In this document: in pieces, positions 26,386-34,626 of the stretch
Layout: every line of letters begins with the position of its first letter
How positions within the stretch are numbered: the first letter of the stretch is position 1
Assembly (NCBI RefSeq): GCF_042665155.1
Contig: NZ_JBHTCG010000033.1
Coordinates: 38,962 to 102,961 of the forward strand
Length of the DNA stretch: 64,000 bases
Source of the DNA: Sphaerisporangium rhizosphaerae
Lineage (GTDB): Bacteria; Actinomycetota; Actinomycetes; Streptosporangiales; Streptosporangiaceae
Reading direction: 5' to 3'
Made by a program: the position numbers and the translations under genes
Notes under the pieces: model-generated
What the model was told of the DNA's origin: nothing
Database searches by the model: none
The model's input: the letters and a program-made list of their open reading frames with translations, nothing else

Positions 26386-26955
26386 TCAGGCGGCGATCGG
26401 CCGGCGCAGCGAGGACAGCGCCTTGCTCCAAGCGACGACCTGGTCGAGCATGGTGTCGACGGCCGGGGTGTGGTATGAGGCGGGCGCGAACTGGCTGTAG
26501 TTGACGAAGTCGGTGATCAGCGACAGGGCCACCTGGGCGCGGACGTCGGCCACCTGCAGTTCGCCCATGATCAGGCGCAGGTGCTCGACCGCGCGGGTGC
26601 CGCCCGCGCCGCCGTAGCTGACGAACCCGGCCGCCTTGTTGTTCCACTCGCCGTAGAGGAAGTCGATGGCGTTCTTCAGCGCACCCGAGGTGGAGTGGTT
26701 GTACTCCGGCGTGACGAAGACGTAGCCGTCGAAGGAAGCGATCTTGGCCGCCCACGCCTTGGTGTGCGCGTTGGCGTACTGGCCCATGGAGGGCGGAATC
26801 GCCTCGTCGAGGTGCGGCAGGTTGTACTCGGCGATGTCGACCAGCTCGTACTCGGCGTCGTCGCGGTGCTTGGCGATGTCGTAGACCCAGTTGGCGACGG
26901 CCTCGCCGTTACGGCCCGGACGGGTGCTGCCGAGGATGATGGCGATCTTGGTCAT
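26386..26955 (-). CDS. NADPH-dependent FMN reductase / quinone oxidoreductase
   Basis: 189 residues from ATG 26955. The flavodoxin-like fold shows the FMN phosphate loop ILGSTRPGRNG (8-18) and the family motif TPEYNHSTSGALKNAIDF (about 82-99). It reduces FMN or quinones with NAD(P)H in the cytoplasm, often in defence against electrophiles. An upstream promoter with two inverted TTGACGTG elements suggests regulated, inducible expression. Longer in-frame starts would overrun that promoter. Confidence 0.9.
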   Translation of the reverse strand: MTKIAIILGSTRPGRNGEAVANWVYDIAKHRDDAEYELVDIAEYNLPHLDEAIPPSMGQYANAHTKAWAAKIASFDGYVFVTPEYNHSTSGALKNAIDFLYGEWNNKAAGFVSYGGAGGTRAVEHLRLIMGELQVADVRAQVALSLITDFVNYSQFAPASYHTPAVDTMLDQVVAWSKALSSLRRPIAA

Positions 26956-27041
26956 GGTGGTCCGAATCCCTTGTCTGTCTGCTTCGTGGCCGATCGGCCC
27001 GTGGTTGCCAGGACGCTCTGAGGCGGCTGATCCGCACATCA

Positions 27042-27099
27042 TTGACGTGTCAGAAGTTGCTGCGAGGAATAAGCTACCCAGCAAATGATGTCACGTCAA
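27042..27099 (-). promoter_or_regulatory. FMN reductase promoter with paired inverted elements
   Basis: On the minus strand TTGACG (27094-27099), a 17-bp spacer and TAGCTT (27071-27076) form a promoter. The 11-mer TTGACGTGACA covering the -35 recurs, inverted and with one change, as TTGACGTGTCA at 27042-27052. Each is itself nearly palindromic, so a dimeric repressor could bind both sides of the start point. Confidence 0.5.
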
Positions 27100-27354
27100 C
27101 AAACGATGGATAGAGCCTATCGTGCCTGGTGGACAGCATGAAGACGACCATGGTGCGGCGTGAGACGGCATCCAGGAGGCGGCTGGAGCGAGCGTCGATC
27201 GCCTGGCGAGCGAAGAAGGGAATGCCGGGCGGCACCCGCCGCTTGGGAGGTATGCCGAGTTGAGGAGGCCCGGTGCGGGAGTGGGTGACCAGAAGGCGGG
27301 GAGGCGCGCCAGGGAGGTTCGTGATACGCATGTGAGGGCCTAAGGAGGATGCCG
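27100..27354. other. No confident gene
   Basis: The rest of this 399-bp gap has no gene I can support. A 41-codon plus-strand frame (27138-27263) is rich in Arg and ends in GMPGGTRRLGG, faintly like the linker of serine recombinases, but it lacks a ribosome site and any catalytic part. The esterase ribosome site lies at its end. Confidence 0.4.
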
Positions 27355-28404
27355 ATGTTGCCCTGGCAGGCTGACCTTGCGGGACGGCTCGACGAGCACG
27401 TGTTCGACAGCGAGCTGTTGCGCGGGAACCCGCTGAAGGACCCCCACCAGCGACCCCTGTGGGTCTACGTGCCGCCGGGCTACGACGACGAGCCGGAGCG
27501 GCGCTACCCCACGGTGTACGTCATCCAGGGCTACACCGGTCACGTGGCCATGTGGCGCAACCGCACGCCGTTCCGGCTGCCGTTCCCCGAGGCGGCCGAC
27601 CATGTCTTCGCCATGGAGCAGGCCCCGCCGGTGATCGTGGTCTACGTGGACGCCTGGACCGGTTATGGAGGCAGCCAGTTCGTCGACTCGCCGGGCACCG
27701 GCCGCTACCACTCCTACCTCTGCGACGAGATCGTGCCGTGGGTGGACGCGCACTACCGCACCCTCGCCGGCCGCGACCATCGCGCGATCACCGGCAAGTC
27801 CAGCGGCGGCTTCGGCGCGATGATCACCCCGATGCTGCGCCCCGACCTGTTCGGCGCCTTCGCCACCCACGCGGGCGACACCCTCTACGAGTTCTGCTAC
27901 CTGCCCGAGTTCGCGGACGCCGTGCGCCACCTGCGGGCCTACGACGGCGACATCGGGCGATGGTTCGACGCCTTCCTCGGCCGCACCGCCTTCACCGACC
28001 CGGCGGACGGCACGCTGCTCGGCGTCCTCGGCTGCTCGTCGGCGTTCTCGGCCGCCGAGGACGGCACACCCGAGCTGCCGTTCGACCCGCGCACCGGGGT
28101 GCTGCGGCCGCAGGTCTGGCAGCGCTGGCTCGACTGGGACCCCGTGCGCATGGTCCCGAAGTACGCCGAGGCCATGCGCTCGATGTGCGCGGTGTGGATC
28201 GACGCGGGAACCCGGGACGAGTTCAAGCTCGACATCGGCGCGCAGGCGTTCCGGGAGGCGCTGCTCGCCCACGGCGTCTCGGAAGAGATCATTTGCTTCG
28301 AGCTGTTCGACGCCGGCCACGGCGGCATCGACTACCGCTACACGCTGTCACTGGCCTGGCTGGCCGAGCGACTCCAACCCGGAACCACCCCGCCTACCTC
28401 GTAG
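27355..28404 (+). CDS. Esterase, esterase D / PF00756 family
   Basis: 349 residues. ATG 27355 is preferred over ATG 27349 because AGGAGG is 6 nt from the former and touches the latter. The alpha/beta-hydrolase fold shows an early RYPTVYVIQGY strand, the nucleophile elbow ITGKSSGGFGAM, and a final His in DAGHGGIDYRY. Related proteins are S-formylglutathione hydrolases, mycolyltransferases and siderophore esterases. No signal peptide, so cytoplasmic. Substrate unknown; a single gene. Confidence 0.85.
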   Translation: MLPWQADLAGRLDEHVFDSELLRGNPLKDPHQRPLWVYVPPGYDDEPERRYPTVYVIQGYTGHVAMWRNRTPFRLPFPEAADHVFAMEQAPPVIVVYVDAWTGYGGSQFVDSPGTGRYHSYLCDEIVPWVDAHYRTLAGRDHRAITGKSSGGFGAMITPMLRPDLFGAFATHAGDTLYEFCYLPEFADAVRHLRAYDGDIGRWFDAFLGRTAFTDPADGTLLGVLGCSSAFSAAEDGTPELPFDPRTGVLRPQVWQRWLDWDPVRMVPKYAEAMRSMCAVWIDAGTRDEFKLDIGAQAFREALLAHGVSEEIICFELFDAGHGGIDYRYTLSLAWLAERLQPGTTPPTS

Positions 28405-28418
28405 CGGCACACCCCTGA

Positions 28419-28437
28419 GCCGAAGCGGCACTTCGGC
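28419..28437. terminator. Hairpin between convergent esterase and ABM genes
   Basis: GCCGAAG (28419-28425) pairs with CTTCGGC (28431-28437) around a 5-nt loop in the 35-bp space between the two stop codons. It can serve both genes. Confidence 0.6.
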
Positions 28438-28439
28438 GG

Positions 28440-28742
28440 TCAGGTCGGCAGTTTGGCGGCGAGGACGTCGACCCGTTCGACGGTCGGCGGCCGGACGAAG
28501 AGCTCGTCCGCCCTTTCCATCAGGGTCGCCGCCACCCTGCCGCTCAGGTGCGCCTGCCGCCCGGTGTCCTCGGTGAAGGCGTTGAAGATGCCGTACGTCG
28601 CGCAGTTGATGCGCAGCGCGAACCACATCGGCGGATCGGAGTCGTCCTCGATGCGGCCGAGGCTCTCGCGCAGGAAGCTCTCGATCTCCGCCTCTTTGCC
28701 CGGCCGCGCGTGGACGCGCACCAGCAGGCCGACGGTCAACAT
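28440..28742 (-). CDS. Antibiotic biosynthesis monooxygenase (ABM) domain protein
   Basis: 100 residues from ATG 28742 with GGAGG 8 nt upstream. The dimeric ferredoxin-like ABM fold is indicated by GLLVRVHARPGKEAEIESFL, WFALRINCATYGIFNAF and a C-terminal helix. Members act as small cofactor-free oxygenases or stress proteins. No biosynthetic genes adjoin it, so a general role is more likely than antibiotic production. Confidence 0.8.
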   Translation of the reverse strand: MLTVGLLVRVHARPGKEAEIESFLRESLGRIEDDSDPPMWFALRINCATYGIFNAFTEDTGRQAHLSGRVAATLMERADELFVRPPTVERVDVLAAKLPT

Positions 28743-28956
28743 CGGGCATCCCTCCTCCCGCTGGCCCGTGCTCCGGAACGCCTTCTCCGTCATAAGGTCC
28801 TACCCGGCGTAGGAATACGACGAACAACCATAAACCGGAAGTTGCCCGCCCTTGGCGGGATCAGGGACGAGCAGGGGAACCCCGGGCCGGGTCACCCGGA
28901 CGCCGGGCACCAGACCGGTGGAGAGCCGCGTTCGGTGAACGTATGTGCTCACCGCA

Positions 28957-29538
28957 CTAGGCGTGGTCGGTGGGGGGTTTCCAGGGCTGGAGCCAGGGGG
29001 TGGCGGGCCAGCCCTCGGCGGCGGCCATGAGCGGGAACGCGGCGGCCCCGTCGATCGACTCGCGCACGATGTCGGCGTGGCCCGCGTGCCGTGCCGTCTC
29101 GGTGATCAGGTGGAGCAGGACCCAGCGGACCGACCACGCCTCGACGTCGTCGGGGAACCACGGCACCCCCTTGGGCACCGGGACGGCCTGCCCGAGATCG
29201 GGGATGCCGGCGATGGCGGCCTCGGTCTCCTTGGCCACCTGGTCGTACAGGTCGAGGACCTCCGCCAGCGTCTCGCCGGGCGCCAGGCGGAAGTTGGCTT
29301 CGTACTCCTCCTCGGAGTCGCCGCCCGGCCGTTGGAGCACCATGGCGACCCAGCCGCGCTCGACGGTGGCGGCGTGCTTGATCAGGCCGCCGACGCTGAG
29401 GGAGGAGGCCGACGGGGTGGCCCGCGCCTGCTCCTCGGTGAGGCCGTGGGCGGCGAGGCGCAGCACGTACCTGTGCTGGGCGAGGAAGGCGAGCAGCCCC
29501 TCGCGCTCGTCCGCGATGGGAGGAACCTGTCCGGGCAT
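28957..29538 (-). CDS. DinB / DUF664 family protein
   Basis: 193 residues from ATG 29538. The four-helix DinB bundle is indicated by LLAFLAQHRYVLRLAAHGLTEEQ and the metal-site His residues GLIKHAATVERGW and LITETARHAGHADIVRE. In actinomycetes some members are mycothiol-dependent S-transferases; that activity is possible but not shown. The 214-bp gap after it, up to the ABM start, holds no recognisable element. Confidence 0.85.
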   Translation of the reverse strand: MPGQVPPIADEREGLLAFLAQHRYVLRLAAHGLTEEQARATPSASSLSVGGLIKHAATVERGWVAMVLQRPGGDSEEEYEANFRLAPGETLAEVLDLYDQVAKETEAAIAGIPDLGQAVPVPKGVPWFPDDVEAWSVRWVLLHLITETARHAGHADIVRESIDGAAAFPLMAAAEGWPATPWLQPWKPPTDHA

Positions 29539-29692
29539 GAGAAGTACACCTCTCGGCAGAGCGGCGGATGGGAACGTCGCGCGCGACACTCGCATCATCG
29601 CAGCCAGGTCCGACAGAATCCGGGGTCCGGCGGCGGAAACCCAGAGGTGGGACTGGGTTCGGAGACGGGGGAGTGCCGGGAGAGGCCGGGGC

Positions 29693-30547
29693 TCAGGCGT
29701 GGGACAGGTCGGGGAAGACGTGGCGGAGGGAGTCCATCCCGGGGACGTTGTACATGTGGCGCTCGCGCGGGTAGCCCAGGGAGACCTCCTGGAAGCGCAC
29801 GCCGTCGTACCAGGTCGTGCGCGGGATGTGCAGGTGCCCGTAGATCACCGTCGCGGCGTTGTAGCGCAGGTGCCAGTCGGCGGTCTCCACCGTGCCGCAC
29901 CACTGCGCGAACTCGGGGTGCCGAAGGACGTCGGTGGGCTCGCGCACCAGCGGGAAATGGTTGACCAGGACGGTCGGGATCGACGGGTCCCGTGACAGGA
30001 GGCGCCGCTCGGTCTCGCGCAGCCGGGCCCGGCACCAGGCGTCGCGGCTCGGATACGGGTCGGGGTGGAGCATGAACTCGTCGGTGCACACCACCCCCGC
30101 CTGGTACGCCCCCGCCAGCGCCTCCTCCTTGGTGGTGCCGGGCGCCCGGAAGGTGTAGTCGTACAGCAGGAACAACGGCACGATGGTCACCGGGCCACCG
30201 GGGCCCGTCCACACGGCGTACGGGTCCTCCGGGGTGAGCACGCCGAGGCGGCGGCAGATGCCGACCAGGTGGCGGTACCGCGTCTCGCCGCGCAACTGCA
30301 CGGGGTCGTCCTTCGGCGTCCAGAGCTCGTGGTTGCCCGGGGTCCAGATGACGGTGGCGAAGCGCCGCGCCAGCACGGTGAGCGCCCATTCGATGTCGGC
30401 GACGAACTCGCCCACGTCGCCGGCGATGACGAGCCAGTCGTCGTCGGACTGCGGCCGCAGGCGTTCGACGATCTCGCGGTTCTCGGCGTAGGCGACATGC
30501 AGGTCGCTTATCGCCATCAGGTTGCCGCCGTCCGCGCCTCCGATCAT
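29693..30547 (-). CDS. Calcineurin-like metallophosphoesterase
   Basis: About 284 residues; the start is uncertain (ATG 30547, with ATG 30586 or 30517 possible) because no clear ribosome site exists. Metal-binding motifs appear in order: SDLHVAY, GDVGEFVAD, GNHELW, NHFPL and GHLHIPR. It is a soluble two-metal phosphodiesterase or phosphatase. The gene is divergent from the ABC-F gene with a 184-bp promoter region. Substrate unknown. Confidence 0.85.
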   Translation of the reverse strand: MIGGADGGNLMAISDLHVAYAENREIVERLRPQSDDDWLVIAGDVGEFVADIEWALTVLARRFATVIWTPGNHELWTPKDDPVQLRGETRYRHLVGICRRLGVLTPEDPYAVWTGPGGPVTIVPLFLLYDYTFRAPGTTKEEALAGAYQAGVVCTDEFMLHPDPYPSRDAWCRARLRETERRLLSRDPSIPTVLVNHFPLVREPTDVLRHPEFAQWCGTVETADWHLRYNAATVIYGHLHIPRTTWYDGVRFQEVSLGYPRERHMYNVPGMDSLRHVFPDLSHA

Positions 30548-30731
30548 CACACGGCGATCGTAGCCGGGATCTCCCTGACCGGTCATGCCGCGACGGGCGG
30601 CGCACCCGCCTTCCATGGCGGGTAGGGGTGGGCAAGGGGGAGGGGGCGGCCGGGTCGTCGCCGCGGAACCGCCGTGCGGGGTGGCGGGCGGGTTGTGCCA
30701 CGGTGTGGTCCGGGCCGGATAGCGTTTGGGC

Positions 30732-32378
30732 ATGAGCGCCACCATCGTCGCCAAAGATCTCGCCGCCGGGCACGGCGACCGGGCCCTGTTCTCCGGGCTG
30801 AACCTGGTCGTCGCCCCCGAGGACGTGATCGGCCTGGTCGGGGTGAACGGCGCCGGCAAGTCGTCGCTGCTGCGCATCCTCGCCGGCATCGCCGCCCCCG
30901 AGCAGGGGTCGGTGCAGCTCAGCCCGCCCTCCGCGGTGGTCGGCTACCTGCCGCAGGAGCCCGAGCGCAGGCCGGGGGAGACCGTCGCGGCGTTCCTCGC
31001 CCGCCGCACGGGCGTCGCCGCCGCGCAGCGCGACCTCGACGCGGCCACCGAGGGCCTGGTGGAGGGCCGTCCCGGCGCGGACGACGCCTACTCGGCCGGA
31101 CTGGAACGCTGGCTCGCCCTCGGCGGCGCCGACCTGACCGAGCGCGCGGAGGAGGTCGCCGCCGAGCTCGGCCTGGCCGTGCGGCTCGACCAGCCGATGA
31201 CCTCGTTGTCCGGCGGCCAGGCCGCCCGCGCGGGCATGGCGTCCCTGCTGCTCAGCCGGTACGACGTCTTCCTGCTCGACGAGCCGACCAACGACCTCGA
31301 CCTGGACGGCCTCGACCGGCTCGAGCGCTTCGTCAACGGGCTGCGCGCGGGCACCGTGGTGGTCAGCCACGACCGCGAGTTCCTCGCCAGGACGGTGACC
31401 AAGGTCGTCGAGCTCGACCTTCCCCAGCAGCAGGTCCACGTCTACGGCGGCGGGTACGAGGCCTACCTCGCCGAGCGGGAGGTCGCCCGCCGGCACGCGC
31501 GCGCCGAGTACGAGGAGTTCGCCGACACGCGGGCGGCGCTGCAGTCCAGGGCGCTGACGCAGCGGGCGTGGATGGAGAAGGGCGTGAAGAACGCCCGCCG
31601 CAAGGCGCCCGACAACGACAAGGTCGGCCGCAAGTTCCGTACCGAGGCGACCGAGAAACAGGCCGCCAAGGCCCGCCAGACCGAGCGCATGATCGAGCGG
31701 CTGGAGGTCGTCGAGGAGCCCCGCAAGGAGTGGGAGCTGCGCATGGAGATCGCCGTCGCGCCCCGGGCCGGCGCGGTCGTCGCCACTCTGCGCGGCGCGG
31801 TCGTCAGGCGCGGCGCGTTCGCCCTCGGGCCGGTCGACCTGGAGATCGGCTGGGCCGAGCGCGTGGCGATCACCGGGGCCAACGGCGCGGGCAAGACGAC
31901 GCTGCTCGCGGCCCTGCTCGGCCGGGTGCCGCTCGACGAGGGGCACACCGCTCTCGGCCCCGGCGTGGTGGTCGGCGAGGTCGACCAGGCGCGCGGCATG
32001 TTCTTCGGGGACGAGCCGCTCATGTCGGCCTTCGGCGCCGCCGTGCCGGACATGGCGCCGGCCGACGCGCGGACGCTGCTGGCGAAGTTCGGGCTGAGGG
32101 CCGCGCACGTGCTGCGGCCGGCGGCCACCCTGTCACCCGGCGAGCGCACCCGGGCGGCGCTCGCCCTGCTCCAGGCGCGCGGGGTGAACCTGCTGGTGCT
32201 GGACGAGCCCACCAACCACCTCGACCTGCCGGCCATCGAGCAGCTCGAATCCGCGCTGGACTCCTACCCCGGCACGCTGCTGCTGGTCACCCACGACCGG
32301 CGGATGCTGAAGGCCGTGCACACCACGCGTCACCTGCGGGTGGACGGCGGCAAGGTGCGCGAGGCCGCCCAGACCTGA
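30732..32378 (+). CDS. ABC-F family ATPase
   Basis: 548 residues, starting at ATG 30732; TAGCGT lies 7 bp upstream and no ribosome site is seen, so translation may be leaderless. Two ATPase modules: GVNGAGKSS, LSGGQ, LLDEPTNDLDL in the first, and GANGAGKTT, LSPGERTR, LDEPTNHLDL in the second. The linker (about 240-345) is long, charged and helical. There are no membrane segments. ABC-F proteins act on the ribosome as translation factors or antibiotic-resistance factors. Which applies cannot be decided from sequence alone; no ribosomal-antibiotic cluster is nearby. Confidence 0.92.
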   Translation: MSATIVAKDLAAGHGDRALFSGLNLVVAPEDVIGLVGVNGAGKSSLLRILAGIAAPEQGSVQLSPPSAVVGYLPQEPERRPGETVAAFLARRTGVAAAQRDLDAATEGLVEGRPGADDAYSAGLERWLALGGADLTERAEEVAAELGLAVRLDQPMTSLSGGQAARAGMASLLLSRYDVFLLDEPTNDLDLDGLDRLERFVNGLRAGTVVVSHDREFLARTVTKVVELDLPQQQVHVYGGGYEAYLAEREVARRHARAEYEEFADTRAALQSRALTQRAWMEKGVKNARRKAPDNDKVGRKFRTEATEKQAAKARQTERMIERLEVVEEPRKEWELRMEIAVAPRAGAVVATLRGAVVRRGAFALGPVDLEIGWAERVAITGANGAGKTTLLAALLGRVPLDEGHTALGPGVVVGEVDQARGMFFGDEPLMSAFGAAVPDMAPADARTLLAKFGLRAAHVLRPAATLSPGERTRAALALLQARGVNLLVLDEPTNHLDLPAIEQLESALDSYPGTLLLVTHDRRMLKAVHTTRHLRVDGGKVREAAQT

Positions 32379-32517
32379 CGCCCGCGCTCGCGGATCCCGA
32401 TTGGTGTGAACCGGTGGGGCCGGTCCCGCGTACCTCCTGGCGCGAATCGCCGTGCCCTGGCTTCCGCGTGCCGTGGCGGCCCCGGGCACGGCGCGGGTCG
32501 ATCGGGAAGGGGTCTCC

Positions 32518-33507
32518 GTGCCGGTGCGCAGCATCCGCAAGGGGCTGGTCCCGGCGGCGGCCGCGCTGGCCGCCGCCGTGCTGCTCACGTCTCAGGGAAG
32601 CGCCGCCGCCGAGCCGCGCCCCACCATCGCCCAGGCGAAGGCGCGCCTGACGAAGTTGCAGGACCAGGCGGACGCGATGGTCGAGCGCTACAACACCGTC
32701 AACGAGCGCTACAAGGCCGCCAGGAAGAAGTACCGGCAGCTCGACGGCGAGCTGGGCCGCGAGCGGGGCAAGGTCGAGGACCTGCGCCGGAGCGTCGTGT
32801 CGGCGGCCTCGAACCTGTACCAGTACGGGGAGATGACCAGCGTGTCCGGCATCATCAGCCAGGACGACCCGTCGGGGCTGCTGTCCGCGCTCGCCGTGGC
32901 CAACCAGGTGTCGGAGGGGCAGGCGCGCACGCTGGAGGAGTTCGACGTCGCCACGCGCGGGCTCCAGGCCAGGCGCGGCAAGGCCAAGACCGCCTACGAC
33001 GACATGGCCCAGACCCTCGCCGAGGTGGGCAAGGAGAAGAAGAAGGTCGAGAAGCTCGTCGGCGAGCAGGAGAGGCTGCTGCGGCGGCTCAACCAGTTCA
33101 ACGCGGGCAACCCCGACAGCCGGGGCATCCGCTACGACGGCCCGGCGTCGGGCAATGCCAGGGTGGCGCTGCAGTTCGCCTTCGCCCAGGTGGGCAAGCC
33201 GTATCGCTGGGGGGCGACGGGGCCGGGCGCGTACGACTGCTCCGGTTTCGCCCAGGCGTCGTGGGCCAAGGCGGGGGTGAGGCTGCCGCGCACCACCTAC
33301 CAGCAGTGGGCGTGGGGGGCCGGCCGCCGGGTCTCGCTGAACGACCTGCAGGCCGGCGACCTGCTGTTCAGCAACGGCCTGGGACACATGGGCATCTACG
33401 CGGGCGACGGCAAGATGGTGCACGCCCCGCACACCGGTGACGTGGTGAAGGTGGTGGCGCTGGACTCCTACTGGCGCGGCCGCCTGATGGGCGCCGTCCG
33501 CCCCTGA
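32518..33507 (+). CDS. Secreted NlpC/P60 peptidoglycan endopeptidase
   Basis: 329 residues from GTG 32518, with GGAAGGGG 5 nt upstream. Signal peptide (1-32), a coiled-coil of about 160 residues rich in Lys, Glu and Arg, then the NlpC/P60 domain (about 218-329). The catalytic Cys241 lies in YDCSGF, His290 in GLGHMGIY, and a third polar residue in HAPHTG. This is the RipA/CwlO-like layout: the coiled coil holds the peptidase inactive or docks it to FtsEX-like partners. It cleaves stem peptides in wall remodelling. Confidence 0.92.
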   Translation: MPVRSIRKGLVPAAAALAAAVLLTSQGSAAAEPRPTIAQAKARLTKLQDQADAMVERYNTVNERYKAARKKYRQLDGELGRERGKVEDLRRSVVSAASNLYQYGEMTSVSGIISQDDPSGLLSALAVANQVSEGQARTLEEFDVATRGLQARRGKAKTAYDDMAQTLAEVGKEKKKVEKLVGEQERLLRRLNQFNAGNPDSRGIRYDGPASGNARVALQFAFAQVGKPYRWGATGPGAYDCSGFAQASWAKAGVRLPRTTYQQWAWGAGRRVSLNDLQAGDLLFSNGLGHMGIYAGDGKMVHAPHTGDVVKVVALDSYWRGRLMGAVRP

Positions 33508-33512
33508 CACCC

Positions 33513-33565
33513 GCGCGGGCCTCCGCGCGGGCCTCCGTGCGCGCCTCCGTGCGCGCCGGCTTTTT
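33513..33565 (+). repeat. 12-bp tandem repeat followed by T run, probable terminator
   Basis: Four 12-bp units (two GCGCGGGCCTCC, then GTGCGCGCCTCC and GTGCGCGCCGGC) end in TTTTT at 33561-33565, directly after the NlpC/P60 stop. G/C blocks in neighbouring units can pair, so it likely terminates transcription. Confidence 0.65.
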
Positions 33566-33570
33566 GCGGA

Positions 33571-33594
33571 GTTCTCCGAGCTTGAGGCGGGTTC
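33571..33594 (+). promoter_or_regulatory. Sigma-B-like promoter candidate
   Basis: GTTC, 14 bp, GGGTTC resembles the GNNT-N14/16-GGGTA consensus only loosely (fourth base of the -35 and the -10 deviate). It lies 59 bp upstream of the small membrane protein gene. Weak on its own; better matches occur at other genes of this region. Confidence 0.3.
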
Positions 33595-33652
33595 GACGTT
33601 TGAGATTCGTGTGCGGGAAAGAAGGGGGGCGAGGAGCGAAGGAGGCTTTTCC

Positions 33653-33937
33653 ATGACCATAGCCGGAAGCATCTTCCTGATCATGCTCGGCGCCATTCTC
33701 ACATGGGCCGTCGAGTTCGACCTCGCGGGCGTCGACATCAACGTCGTCGGTGTGATCCTGATGCTCGGAGGCATCGCCGGACTGCTGTTCGGCATCTGGC
33801 GTCTGACGAACGTGCGCCGCACCGCCGTGACCAGGACGACCCCCGTCAGCACGGTGCCGGTCAACCCTGTGACCCCGGTCGACAGCACGCGCACCCAGGT
33901 GTACGAGGAGCGGCGCTACGACGACCCCATGATCTGA
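33653..33937 (+). CDS. Small membrane protein, DUF6458 family
   Basis: 94 residues from ATG 33653 with AAGGAGG upstream. Two transmembrane helices (IAGSIFLIMLGAILTWAV and VVGVILMLGGIAGLLFGIW) flank the short DLAGVDIN turn typical of DUF6458. The cytosolic tail is Thr/Val/Pro-rich and ends with charged residues. Function unknown; the family is widespread in actinobacteria. First gene of a run of small stress-type proteins. Confidence 0.8.
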   Translation: MTIAGSIFLIMLGAILTWAVEFDLAGVDINVVGVILMLGGIAGLLFGIWRLTNVRRTAVTRTTPVSTVPVNPVTPVDSTRTQVYEERRYDDPMI

Positions 33938-34141
33938 CCTCGGACGTGGCCGCTGGGACGGCGGCGGAGGCCGCGGCAGGTGCCGTCCAGTACGGACGTG
34001 TCACGAAATGTCATGGCCTGCTCCACACGTGTGCCGGGTTGCGCAAAGTTCGCGACCCGGCACGCGCGAGCACCGCGCCGCCGGGAACGTCAACCGTCGT
34101 CCCAGCGAGCGGGTCCGTCGAGTCACAAGGAGGCACACGCC

Positions 34142-34534
34142 ATGCCGGGAAAGCAGGAACTTCCGTCCACGATCGAGCGCTCGCCGAAGAAGGCGCAGGA
34201 GACCTGGATCAAGGCCCACGACTCGGCCGTCGAGACCTACGGTGAGGGGGAGCGGGCGCACCGCACCGCCTTCTCCGCCCTGAAGCACTCGTTCGAGAAG
34301 GTCGGCGACCACTGGGAGCCCAAGAGCAAGAAGGGTCCCTCCGACGCGCAGGCCGCTCGGAGCACCCCTAAGCAGGGCGAGACCGCCGAAGGCGTCGACG
34401 CGAACGCCAGCAAGAAGCACCTCGCCGAGGTCGCCGCACGTCTTGGCATTCCGGGCCGCTCCAAGATGGACAAAGAGGAGCTGGTAGAGGCCATCAAGAA
34501 GGCCAACCGCCGGGCCACCGCCAAGGCGCGCTGA
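34142..34534 (+). CDS. ChaB family protein with C-terminal Rho-N/SAP-like domain
   Basis: 130 residues from ATG 34142, AAGGAGG upstream. Residues 1-60 match ChaB (LPSTIERSPKKAQETWIKAHDSA and HRTAFSALKHSFEKVGDHW). A Lys-rich linker leads to a small helical domain (HLAEVAARLGIPGRSKMDKEELVEAI) like Rho-N or SAP nucleic-acid-binding domains. Homologues are often in osmotic or oxidative stress regulons. It may bind nucleic acid; this is inference. Confidence 0.85.
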   Translation: MPGKQELPSTIERSPKKAQETWIKAHDSAVETYGEGERAHRTAFSALKHSFEKVGDHWEPKSKKGPSDAQAARSTPKQGETAEGVDANASKKHLAEVAARLGIPGRSKMDKEELVEAIKKANRRATAKAR

Positions 34535-34573
34535 CCGGTGCGCCAGTGTCCCCTGCCGGTGCGGGGATCCCAC

Positions 34574-34598
34574 GTTAGAGCCCTCTTCCGACGGGTAG
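34574..34598 (+). promoter_or_regulatory. Sigma-B-like promoter of LEA-like gene
   Basis: GTTA (34574-34577), a 15-bp spacer and GGGTAG (34593-34598) resemble stress sigma-B promoters of Streptomyces (GNNT-N14/16-GGGTA), with the -35 last base off consensus. It is 28 bp before the start codon. The same spacing recurs at 39474-39498 and 36926-36950. Confidence 0.5.
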
Positions 34599-34626
34599 CG
34601 GGGGGTCCACGGCAAAGGAGGACACG

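Noticed and set aside
27074..27331. An 85-codon minus-strand frame upstream of the FMN reductase
   Set aside because: It covers the likely promoter, has no ribosome site or recognisable domain.
32379..32517. c-di-AMP (ydaO) riboswitch before the NlpC/P60 gene
   Set aside because: Such genes often have one in actinomycetes, but the gap of 139 bp lacks the conserved blocks I would expect.
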